DNA from: Bacteriovorax stolpii
Lineage (GTDB): Bacteria; Bdellovibrionota; Bacteriovoracia; Bacteriovoracales; Bacteriovoracaceae
Direction of reading: 5' to 3'
DNA length: 64,000 bases
Assembly: GCA_945883845.1 (NCBI GenBank)
Contig: CAMCYI010000007.1
Location: forward strand, 88,754 to 152,753
A program made the translations under genes and the position numbers. The notes under the pieces are model-generated. The model did not search any database and was not told the origin of the DNA. It saw nothing but the letters and a program-made list of their open reading frames with translations. This document shows, in pieces, positions 54,664 to 63,951 of this stretch (position 1 is its first letter; each line of letters opens with the position of its first letter).

Positions 54664-55236
54664 ATGTTGTGGCTCACTATTGTTGGTTGGATGGCCCGAT
54701 TGATCTTTGTCTTTCTTGTGGGGCTATCCATTTGGTCTATAGCTATTATTCTTGAACGTCGAAGATTCTACCGGGCCCTTAAAATACCTGATGCTGATTT
54801 CAAGAACAGCTTAAGATCAAAAAAATCTCCTTATCAGACCGGCGACCAAAATTTCCTGAAAGATTTTTTTCAAGAGGCTGCGCTGTTTAATTCAAATGAA
54901 CAAGTCGAGCGCGCATTTGATATCTTCATCAGCGAAAAAAAAAGTGAAATGGAAAAAGGACTATCGATTCTGGGCACTCTTGGATCAACCACTCCTTTCA
55001 TCGGTCTTCTTGGAACTGTTTTAGGAATTATTGTGTCTTTCGGCGAACTCTCACAGGGATCTGGATCGACGAACTCAGTCATGTTCTCTCTCGCCGAAGC
55101 CCTGATATTAACGGCGATGGGTCTCTTGGTTGCCATCCCCGCAGTTATAGCTTTCAACTATTTTTCAAGAAAAGCTCGACTCGCCCTTTCAGAGGCTGTG
55201 ACCGTTAAAAATATCTTTCTTAATCAAAGAGCTTAG
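54664..55236 (+). CDS. exbB: ExbB/TolQ-type proton channel subunit
   Basis: ATG 54664 has AGGGAG 6 bases upstream and gives 190 residues; an upstream ATG-like start at 54613 is not supported. Three membrane helices: ~8-30, ~95-120 (LGSTTPFIGLLGTVLGIIVS) and ~135-160 (LAEALILTAMGLLVAIPAVI), the proton-channel pair of the MotA/TolQ/ExbB family. Next to exbD and a TonB, so ExbB is preferred to TolQ. Confidence 0.9.
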   Translation: MLWLTIVGWMARLIFVFLVGLSIWSIAIILERRRFYRALKIPDADFKNSLRSKKSPYQTGDQNFLKDFFQEAALFNSNEQVERAFDIFISEKKSEMEKGLSILGTLGSTTPFIGLLGTVLGIIVSFGELSQGSGSTNSVMFSLAEALILTAMGLLVAIPAVIAFNYFSRKARLALSEAVTVKNIFLNQRA

Positions 55237-55238
55237 CC

Positions 55239-55670
55239 ATGGCCGGAAAAAACTTTGACCCCTCGGAACTCAGCGAAGGGATAAACGAAATTAACATTAC
55301 TCCCTTTGTCGATGTTGTTCTCGTGTTGCTGGTGATCTTCATGGTTACGGCCCCGGTCATGCTTAAAGAGAGCTTGAAAGTTAATCTTCCTAAAACTTTA
55401 ACTTCCGATGCCCAGTCAAAATCTGCGACTGTTGGTGTTGCCATAACTAAAGACGGTCAGGTTATTTTTAACGGGCAGCTCATGAGTCGTGAGAGTCTCA
55501 CCAAAGAGCTTTCCCGATATTCCCGGGAAGCACCCGAGACTAATTTTCTGATCAGCGCTGATGCCGAGGCACTCCATGGAGAAGTCGTTCGCATGATTGA
55601 TCTGTTGAAGAAAAATAACCTCAATCGATTTGCCCTTCAGGTGGAAAAGATTAAGGACCCAGGCCCATGA
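55239..55670 (+). CDS. exbD: ExbD/TolR-type protein
   Basis: NEINITPFVDVVLVLLVIFM gives the membrane helix with the proton-carrying Asp, then a periplasmic domain (VNLPKT, VAITKDGQVIFNGQ, ISADAEALHGEVVRMIDLLK). 143 residues is normal. It follows exbB by 2 bases and overlaps tonB by 4. Confidence 0.95.
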   Translation: MAGKNFDPSELSEGINEINITPFVDVVLVLLVIFMVTAPVMLKESLKVNLPKTLTSDAQSKSATVGVAITKDGQVIFNGQLMSRESLTKELSRYSREAPETNFLISADAEALHGEVVRMIDLLKKNNLNRFALQVEKIKDPGP

Positions 55671-56323
55671 GCGCACGGCTTCTTTCACCTCTAAACACCT
55701 CGATCATTTATCATGCCATTCTGATCGGTGGGTTCGCCGCTTTGGTTCTCATAAAAGACGCTCCTGAACCTTTTGAAGTTCCCATTGTCATTGAAGCACC
55801 TCAGAATGTTCAAGACCTGAAAGAAATAAAGAAAGATACGAAAATTGTTTTAAAGTCAGTCAATGAACCAGCTCCAGTTAAAGCTTCAGCAAGAGAGGTT
55901 TTCGGTACAAGTCGGAACTCGCTCACGGATGACTCGAGTGAGAATTCCGGTATTGCCGCCAAGAAGGGAAATACTCTAAGCAAGGATTCTGACTCGGAAG
56001 TCCTCAGAGACTCTGATGCCGACTCTCTCCCTTCGCCAGTCGAGGAGTATCTTGTTTCAGAAATGCCTTCAGTTCTCACAGAGGTCAGACCCCTGTACCC
56101 AAAAGAAGCAAGAGAGAAACAAATCGCAGGAACCGTGGTTCTGGACGTCCTGATTGATGCTCAAGGGAAAGTCCGGGAAGTAAAAATTATTGAAGGACTT
56201 GAGGTGTTTCGCCGGGGAGCTGTTGATGCCATGAAAAAGTTCAGGTTTAAGCCTGCGGTCATCGATGCAAAGCCTGTAGCGGTGAGGATAAGGTATTCAC
56301 TTAAATTTGAGCTGGAGTTCTGA
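55667..56323 (+). CDS. tonB: TonB energy transducer
   Basis: One N-terminal membrane helix (~14-30), a charged Ser/Asp-rich spacer (~40-140) and a canonical TonB C-terminus: RPLYPKEAREKQIAGTVVLD, VLIDAQGKVREVKI and FRFKPAVIDAKPVAVRIRYS. 218 residues. It overlaps exbD and abuts the receptor gene, so it very likely serves that receptor. Confidence 0.93.
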   Translation: MSARLLSPLNTSIIYHAILIGGFAALVLIKDAPEPFEVPIVIEAPQNVQDLKEIKKDTKIVLKSVNEPAPVKASAREVFGTSRNSLTDDSSENSGIAAKKGNTLSKDSDSEVLRDSDADSLPSPVEEYLVSEMPSVLTEVRPLYPKEAREKQIAGTVVLDVLIDAQGKVREVKIIEGLEVFRRGAVDAMKKFRFKPAVIDAKPVAVRIRYSLKFELEF

Positions 56324-58512
56324 TGTATTTATTTTTATCACTTCTGGCACTGGCCCATTCCGCATTCGCTGGAAGTCTCCTCGAGCGTGGCACGCGAACT
56401 CCAATTGGAGATGCGAATATTTTTGTTTTGCCCATGAAACTAAAAGCGGTTTCTAACGCTAACGGAATTTTTTCTTTCCCTCAAATCACGGGTGAGGATT
56501 GTGACATTATCGTGAATCTGTCAGGTTACGGAAAATACGAAAAAAGTTTGAAATGCGCAGATGTAAATACAATGACTATTTTTTTAGAGAAAAAATTCTA
56601 CAAAAACTTTGAAACGACAGTCACTGGTAAAGTTAATAAGAGAGATGATCAAGGACAGTCGTTGACCCAGGAAGAGTTTCTGATGGCACCGGGCTCATTC
56701 GGGGGTGATCCGGTCAGAGCAGCTCAGAATTTACCAGGTGTAGCTCAAAACGGTGGTAGTGCACAGATCATCGTCCAGGGTGCGAGTCCTGACGACACGG
56801 GATATCTCATCAACGGCCATCGCGTGCCTTTGGTGTTCCACTTCGGGGGCCTTTCAAGCGTTATTATTCCTCAGGCCGTGGAACGTGTTGAACTCCTGCC
56901 CAGTGGATATGGCCCAGAGTATTCACGGGCCATCGGTGGAATTATAGGACTGACGACCAAGGAACCCAGAACTGATCGTCTTCACGGAATGGCCTTTGTA
57001 GATCTTCTTAATACTGGAGCACTCATCGAGGGGCCAATTGACGAAAAGTCATCTTTCCTTGCTGCCGGTCGATATAGCTACATCGGACAGGTTTTAAAAG
57101 CTGTCGCCAAAGAAAACGAAAACTTCGAATTGACTGCTGCTCCAACCTACTACGATTTTACGACCATCTATTCACGCAAGTTAAATGCAACGAATACTCT
57201 CAAGGCGACTTTTGTCGCAAGCAAAGACGAGCTTGAACTTATTTTCAACAAAAGCCCGGCAAACGATCCCGAACTCCGGGGAGATTTTTATAATCGAACA
57301 GAATTTTTTCGATTTATTCCACAGGTAACAACGGAGTTATCCGGAAAAACGAAAATGGAAAATTCTCTGGGAATTGGCCGGGACAGTATTCTCGTTAATA
57401 TTGCTGGAAGATATCTGGAGGTGGAAAGCAATGTCCTCTCCCAGCGTTCAGAAATTGTTCACGAATGGAGCGGAACCTCAAAATCTTATTTTGGATTAGA
57501 CAATCAGATCTCGGTAGATGAGGTGAGAGTGAATCTACCCAATTCGTATTCTGTAGGTGGAGTGGGGAATCCATTTTCCGTTGGGGAAAATAAAAAATTC
57601 GACTCAAATGGAACCGAGATTTTGCTGGGAGCTTATCTGCGCCAGGAACTAAAACCATCTCAGGACTCCCGTTGGACCTACCTTCCCAATGTCCGGGTTG
57701 ATCACTTTTCTACAACCCAAGAGACATTTCTCCAGCCGCGCTTCCAGCTTCGGTATCAATGGGATCCCACCCTTCTCCTCCGAGGCACCTGGGGTTTGTA
57801 CGCCCAGCCCCCGCAGCCTCAGGAAACTTCCAGAGATTATGGAAACAAAAAGATTCGTTCTCCCTATGCCATCCATTACACTACGGGTTTCACGAAAGAT
57901 TTTAGGAATGGAGAGACCAATGGTTTCGAAGTAACGAATAATTATTTTTTTAAAGAACTGAAGGACCTCGTTTTTCCGAGTGTTGAGAAGAACTATGAGA
58001 ACTCTGGTACAGGAACGATACTGGGATCTGAGATTCAGGCGAAGTACCGGAAAGATGCCTGGGCCGGTCAGTTTGTGTATACCTATCTGGATAGTAAAAG
58101 AAATATTCCAGGCTTCGGGACTCAGCCATCGGAGTTCGATCAAACCCACAATTTAAATCTCATCGGTTCGTACACTCTCGAAAGGTGGACCTTCGGAGGA
58201 CGATTCCGCTTCGTCACAGGAAACCCATATACTCCGATCACAGGGGCGACATTTGATAGTGACAACGATGTCTATATCCCCACTCGTGGCCAGATCTACT
58301 CTCAGCGTTTTGAAGCCTTTAATCAACTTGATGTGCGCGTAGATCGAAAAGTAATTTATGATCGTTGGATTCTGACTTACTACATCGATGTCTTAAACAT
58401 CATGAACTCAAAAAATTCGCAGAACATCGAGTATTCCTACGATTATTCCCAGAAGAAAAAAGTCCGTGGCCTTCCCATCTTACCTACGATCGGCGTCAAG
58501 GGAGAATTTTAA
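56323..58512 (+). CDS. TonB-dependent outer-membrane receptor
   Basis: A 729-residue receptor: signal peptide (cleavage after AFA, ~16), a carboxypeptidase-regulatory-like domain at ~18-90 (RTPIGDANIFVLPMKLKAVS), a plug (~110-220, with QIIVQGASPDDTGYLINGHR and RVELLPSGYGPEYSRAIGGI), and a 22-strand barrel ending in Phe (GVKGEF). The substrate is unknown; no siderophore or B12 genes adjoin. The extra N-terminal domain is common in receptors from complex-polymer users and predators. The start overlaps tonB by one base. Confidence 0.94.
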   Translation: MYLFLSLLALAHSAFAGSLLERGTRTPIGDANIFVLPMKLKAVSNANGIFSFPQITGEDCDIIVNLSGYGKYEKSLKCADVNTMTIFLEKKFYKNFETTVTGKVNKRDDQGQSLTQEEFLMAPGSFGGDPVRAAQNLPGVAQNGGSAQIIVQGASPDDTGYLINGHRVPLVFHFGGLSSVIIPQAVERVELLPSGYGPEYSRAIGGIIGLTTKEPRTDRLHGMAFVDLLNTGALIEGPIDEKSSFLAAGRYSYIGQVLKAVAKENENFELTAAPTYYDFTTIYSRKLNATNTLKATFVASKDELELIFNKSPANDPELRGDFYNRTEFFRFIPQVTTELSGKTKMENSLGIGRDSILVNIAGRYLEVESNVLSQRSEIVHEWSGTSKSYFGLDNQISVDEVRVNLPNSYSVGGVGNPFSVGENKKFDSNGTEILLGAYLRQELKPSQDSRWTYLPNVRVDHFSTTQETFLQPRFQLRYQWDPTLLLRGTWGLYAQPPQPQETSRDYGNKKIRSPYAIHYTTGFTKDFRNGETNGFEVTNNYFFKELKDLVFPSVEKNYENSGTGTILGSEIQAKYRKDAWAGQFVYTYLDSKRNIPGFGTQPSEFDQTHNLNLIGSYTLERWTFGGRFRFVTGNPYTPITGATFDSDNDVYIPTRGQIYSQRFEAFNQLDVRVDRKVIYDRWILTYYIDVLNIMNSKNSQNIEYSYDYSQKKKVRGLPILPTIGVKGEF

Positions 58513-59327
58513 TGAGACCTTATCTCGTGTTGTTTTTTATTATCCTCATTTCTTGTTCAGACGATAATTTTAACAAAGTCGAAAGCCTTGGTGATTTTCG
58601 AGTTCTTGCCATTGTTGCCACACCTCCCGAAGTCGGACCCGGTGGAGGAAACGTCGATCTTCAGCTCTATGTTTCGGATGTTAAAAGTGGTGGTCGTTCA
58701 TTTACGGGAACGACGGTGTCTTGTCTCGATCCCGGGATATCCAGCGGAGCCTCTGTCAGCTGTGACCATGATCCCACCAGACAGACCGGGAGCTACACCA
58801 TTGACACCACTGCCGGGGATCCGAGTGGAAATTTATCCACTGGATTAAACACAGACATTTTACCAGTAATTGTACCGGGGCAGCTTCTCTCCGGCAGATC
58901 GGCCCGCGATAAATTTAATGGAGTCGGATACATCACCATATTTACTTTTAACGTTGATGGGAAAGTGGTGAAGGTTTTAAAAAGAATCAACATAACTTCG
59001 AGAAATGATCTTAACTTTAACCCCGCTTCTTCGAGTCTTGAATTAAATGGTGCCGTATTCTCTGGAACTCCCCAAAAAAATGATAGCCTCTCGGTCTCGA
59101 GCACGGATCAAGAAACCTACTCTTATCAGAACGTGGATAATTCAACTGAAGTTCTTCAAGAAAAGTACAAAGTCGCATTCTTTGCCTCTAGTGGGGAGCT
59201 CGATCTCCCTAAAGCGGATGTGGGGGAGAAGTCTAAGTTCACGAAGGGGCTTGATTCAGGTCAATTTGTGATTATCTCAGTCGTAAGGGATGAGCGTGGA
59301 GGCGTTGAGATTATTCGGGTTCCGTGA
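58512..59327 (+). CDS. Lipoprotein coupled to the TonB receptor
   Basis: A 271-residue lipoprotein: MRPYLVLFFIILISC (Cys15), then an immunoglobulin-like beta-rich exported protein (VLAIVATPPEVGPGGGNVDL, VSCLDPGISSGASVSCDHDP, ITIFTFNVDGKVVKVLKRIN). Two cysteines in the VSC repeats could form a disulfide. Its ATG overlaps the receptor stop by one base, so it is probably a surface or periplasmic partner of the receptor, like SusD-type substrate binders but without recognisable similarity. Confidence 0.8.
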   Translation: MRPYLVLFFIILISCSDDNFNKVESLGDFRVLAIVATPPEVGPGGGNVDLQLYVSDVKSGGRSFTGTTVSCLDPGISSGASVSCDHDPTRQTGSYTIDTTAGDPSGNLSTGLNTDILPVIVPGQLLSGRSARDKFNGVGYITIFTFNVDGKVVKVLKRINITSRNDLNFNPASSSLELNGAVFSGTPQKNDSLSVSSTDQETYSYQNVDNSTEVLQEKYKVAFFASSGELDLPKADVGEKSKFTKGLDSGQFVIISVVRDERGGVEIIRVP

Positions 59328-59364
59328 AAATACTTCCTTCAAACTTAAGCATGCTTGACGAGAC

Positions 59365-59391
59365 TGCTCGGACTATACATGATGCGCTAAT
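59365..59391 (+). promoter_or_regulatory. Possible promoter upstream of lpxC
   Basis: TTGACG near 59367 with a CATGAT-like box about 17 bases downstream, some 70 bases before lpxC. The gap also holds a short TACTT-GAT-AAGTA palindrome just before the gene. Both are weak. Confidence 0.25.
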
Positions 59392-59457
59392 TTTCTATCG
59401 TACAAAATCACAAGTTTCGTTTATACTTGATAAGTACGACTTTTTATAAGGTTAGAG

Positions 59458-60375
59458 ATGATTTACCAACGTACCCTTGCGAAAAATGTGAAAGTGACCG
59501 GAATCGGGCTCCACTCTGGACGCAAAGTTACCATGAAATTGAATCCTGCCGACGCCGATTTCGGTATTCAGTTCATCAGAACTGATATCGCAGGCGCCAT
59601 CCCGATGAAGGCAAACGCCCTCACGGTCGGAACAACTGAGAACGCGACGACGCTGGGCTCAGGTGCAGGTGCGATCCATACGGTAGAACATCTTCTTGGT
59701 ACACTTTATGGTCTGGGCGTTGATAACTGCCTGATCGAAATTGATGGTCCCGAAGTTCCGATCATGGACGGCTCTGGTGCTTCTTTTGTTTTTCTCTTTA
59801 AAGAAACCGGCATCAAGAATCTCAATAAATCTAAAAAGTTTCTCGTGATCCTCGATACAGTGAGAGTTGAAAAAGATGGTAAGTGGGCCCAGTTCGAGCC
59901 TAACAACAATCTTCTTATCGATTCAACTATCGTTTTCGCTCACCCACAGATTAAAACTCAGCGTTTTGATTTTGAGTTTTCTTGCGAGAATTTTATCGCA
60001 GATATCGCCAAGGCCCGCACTTTTGGTTTCGCCAAAGACGTGGATATGCTGAAGCGCAAAGGTCTCATTAAAGGTGGATCTCTCGATAACGCTATCGTTC
60101 TCGATGACTATAAAGTCATGAATCCAGAAGGTCTTCGTTACGCTAATGAGTTCGTTCGCCATAAAATTCTCGATACTATTGGTGACGTGAGTCTTCTTGG
60201 TTACGAAATCGCCGGGAAGATTACGACATATAAGTCTGGTCACAACCTTCACAACCTTCTTTGCCGTAAACTTCTCGACACACCATCTGCCTACGAGATC
60301 GTTTCTGCATCGGCCCTCAAAGCTGAGGTGCGTGAAGCCCATAAACTTCCTCAGTTTATTACGGTTTCGCACTGA
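59458..60375 (+). CDS. lpxC: UDP-3-O-acyl-N-acetylglucosamine deacetylase LpxC
   Basis: Zinc enzyme for the first committed step of lipid A synthesis. IYQRTLAKNVKVTGIGLHSG, the zinc ligands in IHTVEHLLGTLYGLGVDN and RHKILDTIGDVSLLG, and the catalytic His in YKSGHNLHN are all present. 305 residues is typical. AAGG precedes the ATG. It shows that this bacterium makes LPS or a related lipid A. Confidence 0.98.
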   Translation: MIYQRTLAKNVKVTGIGLHSGRKVTMKLNPADADFGIQFIRTDIAGAIPMKANALTVGTTENATTLGSGAGAIHTVEHLLGTLYGLGVDNCLIEIDGPEVPIMDGSGASFVFLFKETGIKNLNKSKKFLVILDTVRVEKDGKWAQFEPNNNLLIDSTIVFAHPQIKTQRFDFEFSCENFIADIAKARTFGFAKDVDMLKRKGLIKGGSLDNAIVLDDYKVMNPEGLRYANEFVRHKILDTIGDVSLLGYEIAGKITTYKSGHNLHNLLCRKLLDTPSAYEIVSASALKAEVREAHKLPQFITVSH

Positions 60376-60431
60376 TCTTTCCCCTCCCTCGAACTTTTGG
60401 TTATCATTTCTCCATTAACAGGGAGAATTCC

Positions 60432-60821
60432 ATGCGTACATTATTTGCTCTTTTACTTCTCACAACTCAAGCTTTCGCCACTGACTGGAGAAACCTCGAG
60501 CAAGGTAAAACATATAAGCTTACCCAGAACATTCAGCTCAAACTAAACGGTCCATCAGGATCTATGCTTGAATTAATGAAGGGCCAGGAGTTCAGATTTC
60601 TTTTGGCGGTTTCAGTTACCATGCCTGGTAGAAACCATGAGCTTTACGCCCTGGAATATAAGTTATGTCCCGGAACAGCTATGAGAACAGGCCAAGCAAG
60701 TGTCCAGATCAATAATACAACACCCGCTGTGCGCGTTGGTGTTCACCTGGAGACAGGTTGCATTCTGAATGTCGCCGTCGGCGCTAATGATTACTACTCT
60801 CGCTCCCTGTTCGAAGATTAA
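60432..60821 (+). CDS. Small secreted protein, tandem paralogue 1
   Basis: A 129-residue exported protein (signal MRTLFALLLLTTQAFA), AGGGAG 6 bases upstream. The mature part begins TDWRNLEQGKTYKLTQNIQL and has a Cys pair (KLCPGTAMRT, LETGCILNV) and the ending ANDYYSRSLFED. It is clearly homologous to the protein encoded 99 bases downstream, at about half of the positions by eye, including the Cys residues. I recognise no family. Confidence 0.85.
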   Translation: MRTLFALLLLTTQAFATDWRNLEQGKTYKLTQNIQLKLNGPSGSMLELMKGQEFRFLLAVSVTMPGRNHELYALEYKLCPGTAMRTGQASVQINNTTPAVRVGVHLETGCILNVAVGANDYYSRSLFED

Positions 60822-60829
60822 AAATAACC

Positions 60830-60856
60830 CGCACTTCGGCATTTAGCCGAGGTGCG
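60830..60856 (+). terminator. Terminator-like hairpin between the paralogues
   Basis: CGCACTTCGGC (60830-60840) pairs with GCCGAGGTGCG (60846-60856) with one G-U pair and a 5-base loop, followed by a T/C-rich stretch (CTCTTTCTTTT). Confidence 0.65.
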
Positions 60857-60920
60857 TGACCTCTTTCTTTTCCCAATTCGATTGCTTTTAGCTAACATAA
60901 GTCCAAATTACGGAGGATTT

Positions 60921-61307
60921 ATGCGCATACTCTTCGCTCTTCTTTTGCTTACGACTCAAGTCTTTGCCACTGACTGGTCAGATCTTGAAGTCGGATCAAA
61001 GTACAAGCTCACCCAATCTTTTCAGCTGAAACAACTTGAACGTTCGGGATCTATCCTGGATGTAGTTGTTGGACAGGAAGTTGAGCTCAAGGCCCTCATT
61101 CCTCTCTCGATTCCCGGAGTTTCATTGGCACTCTACATTTTTGATTACAAAGCTTGCCCAGGTCCGAACATGGTCACCGATCAGGAAATCATCCCGGTTG
61201 ATCGCACGTCGCCACTCGTGGAAGTAGGCGTTCTCCTCGACACAGGTTGCGAGCTCAATGTTTATCTCGAGCTCAAAGATTACTACTCAAATTCTCTCTT
61301 CGAATAA
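60921..61307 (+). CDS. Small secreted protein, tandem paralogue 2
   Basis: A 128-residue exported protein (signal MRILFALLLLTTQVFA), CGGAGGA 6 bases upstream of ATG 60921; an upstream ATG at 60852 lies inside the terminator. It shares with its neighbour the start TDWxxLExGxxYKLTQ, the conserved Cys pair (DYKACPGPNM, LDTGCELNV) and the ending DYYSxSLFE. Its ATG is 9 bases before proS at the other end. Function unknown; the pair arose by duplication and has diverged. Confidence 0.85.
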   Translation: MRILFALLLLTTQVFATDWSDLEVGSKYKLTQSFQLKQLERSGSILDVVVGQEVELKALIPLSIPGVSLALYIFDYKACPGPNMVTDQEIIPVDRTSPLVEVGVLLDTGCELNVYLELKDYYSNSLFE

Positions 61308-61316
61308 GGCAATTCC

Positions 61317-63047
61317 ATGCGACTGTCCCAAGGTTACTGGCAAACTCTCAAAGAAACTCCTAATGATGCAGACGTCGTATCGCAACAGCTGATGATGCGT
61401 GCAGGCCTTATGTATAAGACCGGAGCTGGTCTCTATACTCTTCAACCAATGGCATTCAAGGCCTACAAAAAGATTGAGAACATTGTTCGTGAAGAGATGG
61501 ACCGGATCAACTGCTTTGAAATTCTGATGCCAGTGATTACTCCCGGAGAGTTATGGCAAGAGTCAGGTCGTTGGGATGCTATGGGCGGCCAAATGCTCAA
61601 GTTTAAGGATCGTGCAGAACGCGATCTTTGTGTATCTCCAACCAATGAAGAAACGGTGACGGATCTTTTCCGTCGTACCGTAAATTCATATAAACAATTG
61701 CCAGTTTGTCTCTATCATATCAATACAAAATTCCGTGATGAAATCCGTCCCCGTTTCGGATTGATGCGTGCCCGAGAATTCATCATGAAAGATGGTTATT
61801 CCTTCCACGCTGATAAAGAATCTCTCGATAAGTTTTACGACGAAATGTTTGGCGCCTATGAAAAAAGTTTTCAGCGCATGGGACTTGATTTCATCGCAGT
61901 GGAAGCAGATGGTGGAAACATGGCCGCTGGTGGGGCCAAAACTCACGAGTTCCAGGTTGTAGCTGATAATGGTGAAGACTACGTCGTCACTGTTCCCCGT
62001 ACGAAATTTGCGGCGAATATCGAGAAGGCCATGACTGTTCGTAAGAACATCACCACATCGCCACCCGCAGAACTTACAAATTTCGCAACTCCGAATCAGA
62101 AAACTTGTGAAGAAGTTTGTGCCGCTCACGGCTTTCAGATCACACAAAGTTTAAAAGCTCTCGTCATGCAGACAGTGATCGGACAGAAAGAACAATTTTT
62201 CATGGTCATGCTTCTCGGCGATGATTCTCTTAACGAAATCAAATTCAAGAATAAAGTAAATGCTGATCACATCCGTCCTGCTCAGCAAGCTGAACTCGAT
62301 CGTCTTGGTCTTGTGAGAGGTTTCATGGGTCCTACGACAACAGCAGAGGGCTTTAAAATCATTTTCGATGAAGCTATCGATATGAATGCTTCTTACGTTG
62401 TCGGTGCCAATGAGCCGGATCATCACCTAAAAGGATTCGTACCTTCACGTGATACAAAACCGAAAAATTTCCGTGCAGACATGCGTATGGCAAAAGAGGG
62501 CGATTTTATCGGTGAAGATCAGATCACGCTCAAAAAAGGTATTGAAGTCGGTCACATCTTCCAGCTCGGTGATAAATATACCAAAGCAATGAAAGTGACG
62601 GTTCTCAATGAACAGGGCAAAGGCATTACACCTCTGATGGGTTGTTACGGAATCGGGATGACCCGAGTTCTCGCAGCGGCTATCGAGCAAAATAACGATA
62701 AAGACGGCATCATCTGGCCGGCAGCGATTGCTCCTTATGATGTTTATCTTTGCTTCATCGGGAAAACTCCGGAAATAAAAGCTGTTGCTGATGGCCTCTG
62801 GGACGATTTTAAAAAAGCAGGTTTGGACGTTCTCTTTGATGACCGCATGCTTGGCCCGGGTCAGATGCTCAAGGACGCTGATCTCATTGGCCTTCCAGTC
62901 AGAGTTGTCATCGGTGAGCGTGACTTCAATGCGACTGGTGAAATCGAAGTCAAAATTCGTAAAACCTGCGAAACACTTAAAGTTCAAAAGAACGAATTGA
63001 TTGCGACAATCAAGACGAAATTGGGAGAGTTAGGAAAATGGCAGTAG
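61317..63047 (+). CDS. proS: Prolyl-tRNA synthetase
   Basis: Class II synthetase of the bacterial type: MRLSQGYWQTLKETPNDADV, motif 2 region INTKFRDEIRPRFGLMRAREF, an inserted editing domain (~225-400, CEEVCAAHGF, GANEPDHHLKGF), motif 3 GCYGIGMTRVLAAAIEQ, and the anticodon-binding domain with FDDRMLGPGQMLKDADLIGL. 576 residues is normal. AAGG lies before the ATG. It overlaps the methyltransferase gene by 10 bases. Confidence 0.97.
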   Translation: MRLSQGYWQTLKETPNDADVVSQQLMMRAGLMYKTGAGLYTLQPMAFKAYKKIENIVREEMDRINCFEILMPVITPGELWQESGRWDAMGGQMLKFKDRAERDLCVSPTNEETVTDLFRRTVNSYKQLPVCLYHINTKFRDEIRPRFGLMRAREFIMKDGYSFHADKESLDKFYDEMFGAYEKSFQRMGLDFIAVEADGGNMAAGGAKTHEFQVVADNGEDYVVTVPRTKFAANIEKAMTVRKNITTSPPAELTNFATPNQKTCEEVCAAHGFQITQSLKALVMQTVIGQKEQFFMVMLLGDDSLNEIKFKNKVNADHIRPAQQAELDRLGLVRGFMGPTTTAEGFKIIFDEAIDMNASYVVGANEPDHHLKGFVPSRDTKPKNFRADMRMAKEGDFIGEDQITLKKGIEVGHIFQLGDKYTKAMKVTVLNEQGKGITPLMGCYGIGMTRVLAAAIEQNNDKDGIIWPAAIAPYDVYLCFIGKTPEIKAVADGLWDDFKKAGLDVLFDDRMLGPGQMLKDADLIGLPVRVVIGERDFNATGEIEVKIRKTCETLKVQKNELIATIKTKLGELGKWQ

Positions 63048-63802
63048 AAAGAGAATTCGATCTCATTTTCGGTCTCCACAGTATCGCCGCGGCCTTGGCG
63101 AATAAAAGTCGCGAGCATATCAAGCTCGTAGCAACAGACGAAGGCCTTCAGGAACTCATTCGTAAGCACAATGTGAATCCCAAGAACTTCAACGTTAAAG
63201 TTGAAATGCTGGCCTCTCACGCTCTTCAGGAGAGTGCAAAACGCATTTGCGCTGAAATGGATTTCGAATTTTATCGCGTCCCTTCGCAAATCTTTCTCGT
63301 CACATCTCCTCTGGAAACGTTCGCGATTCAGGATTTTATCAGAGATCCAAATGCGAGGTTAATTGCCCTTGACCAGATTACAGATGTTCATAATGGTGCT
63401 GCTATTCTTCGTTCCGCATGTTTTTACGGAGTGACGGGCGTGATTATTCCCTCTGAAAAATCTTTTGGTCTCACTCCTTCATTTTATCGGATTGCCAGTG
63501 GTGCTACTGAATACGTGAATCTCATTCGCGCGAATTCCCTTAGCAAAGTTGTGGGCCAGCTTAACGATGCTGGTTTTACAACGGTCGGCCTTTCAGAACA
63601 TTCGGTGGAAAATCTCACGCCAATGGACCTGCGCGCACAAAAGAAAATTTGTTTACTGCTTGGAGCCGAAGAAACTGGACTTTCTAACGCCGTCGCTCGA
63701 TTAGTGCAGAAAAACCTCAGTCTTCCCTCTCAAGGACAAATAAAATCTCTCAATGTCGCATCCGCTGCCGCGATTGCGATGGAAAAATGTTTCGGCATTT
63801 AA
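63038..63802 (+). CDS. SpoU/TrmH-family rRNA 2'-O-methyltransferase (RlmB-like)
   Basis: Knotted methyltransferase. An N-terminal substrate domain (~1-95) precedes the SPOUT motifs: ALDQITDVHNGAAILRSACF (motif 1), LLGAEETGLSNAVARLV (motif 2) and SLNVASAAAIAME (motif 3). 254 residues with the N-terminal L30e-like domain fits RlmB, which methylates G2251 of 23S rRNA; TrmH is less likely. Its ATG lies within the end of proS. Confidence 0.92.
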   Translation: MAVEREFDLIFGLHSIAAALANKSREHIKLVATDEGLQELIRKHNVNPKNFNVKVEMLASHALQESAKRICAEMDFEFYRVPSQIFLVTSPLETFAIQDFIRDPNARLIALDQITDVHNGAAILRSACFYGVTGVIIPSEKSFGLTPSFYRIASGATEYVNLIRANSLSKVVGQLNDAGFTTVGLSEHSVENLTPMDLRAQKKICLLLGAEETGLSNAVARLVQKNLSLPSQGQIKSLNVASAAAIAMEKCFGI

Positions 63803-63875
63803 CCCGAAAGTTCTTGAAAATCTCTCAGTCAGCCATTATAAATTTCAAACTCACGATTTATCGTTAGTTTTTTGG

Positions 63876-63951
63876 GCTGCTCTAGCTCAGTTGGTAGAGC
63901 AACGGTTTTGTAAACCGTAGGTCGCAGGTTCGACTCCTGTGAGCAGCTCCA
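63876..63951 (+). tRNA. tRNA-Thr (anticodon TGT)
   Basis: A complete 76-base cloverleaf: acceptor GCTGCTC/GAGCAGC, D stem GCTC/GAGC, anticodon stem ACGGT/ACCGT with loop TTTGTAA, T stem GCAGG/CCTGT (one G-U), discriminator T and encoded CCA. Confidence 0.97.

Noticed and set aside
58365..58511. Extended start for the receptor-linked lipoprotein
   Set aside because: It would lie in the receptor gene and hide a clean lipoprotein signal peptide that starts at 58512.
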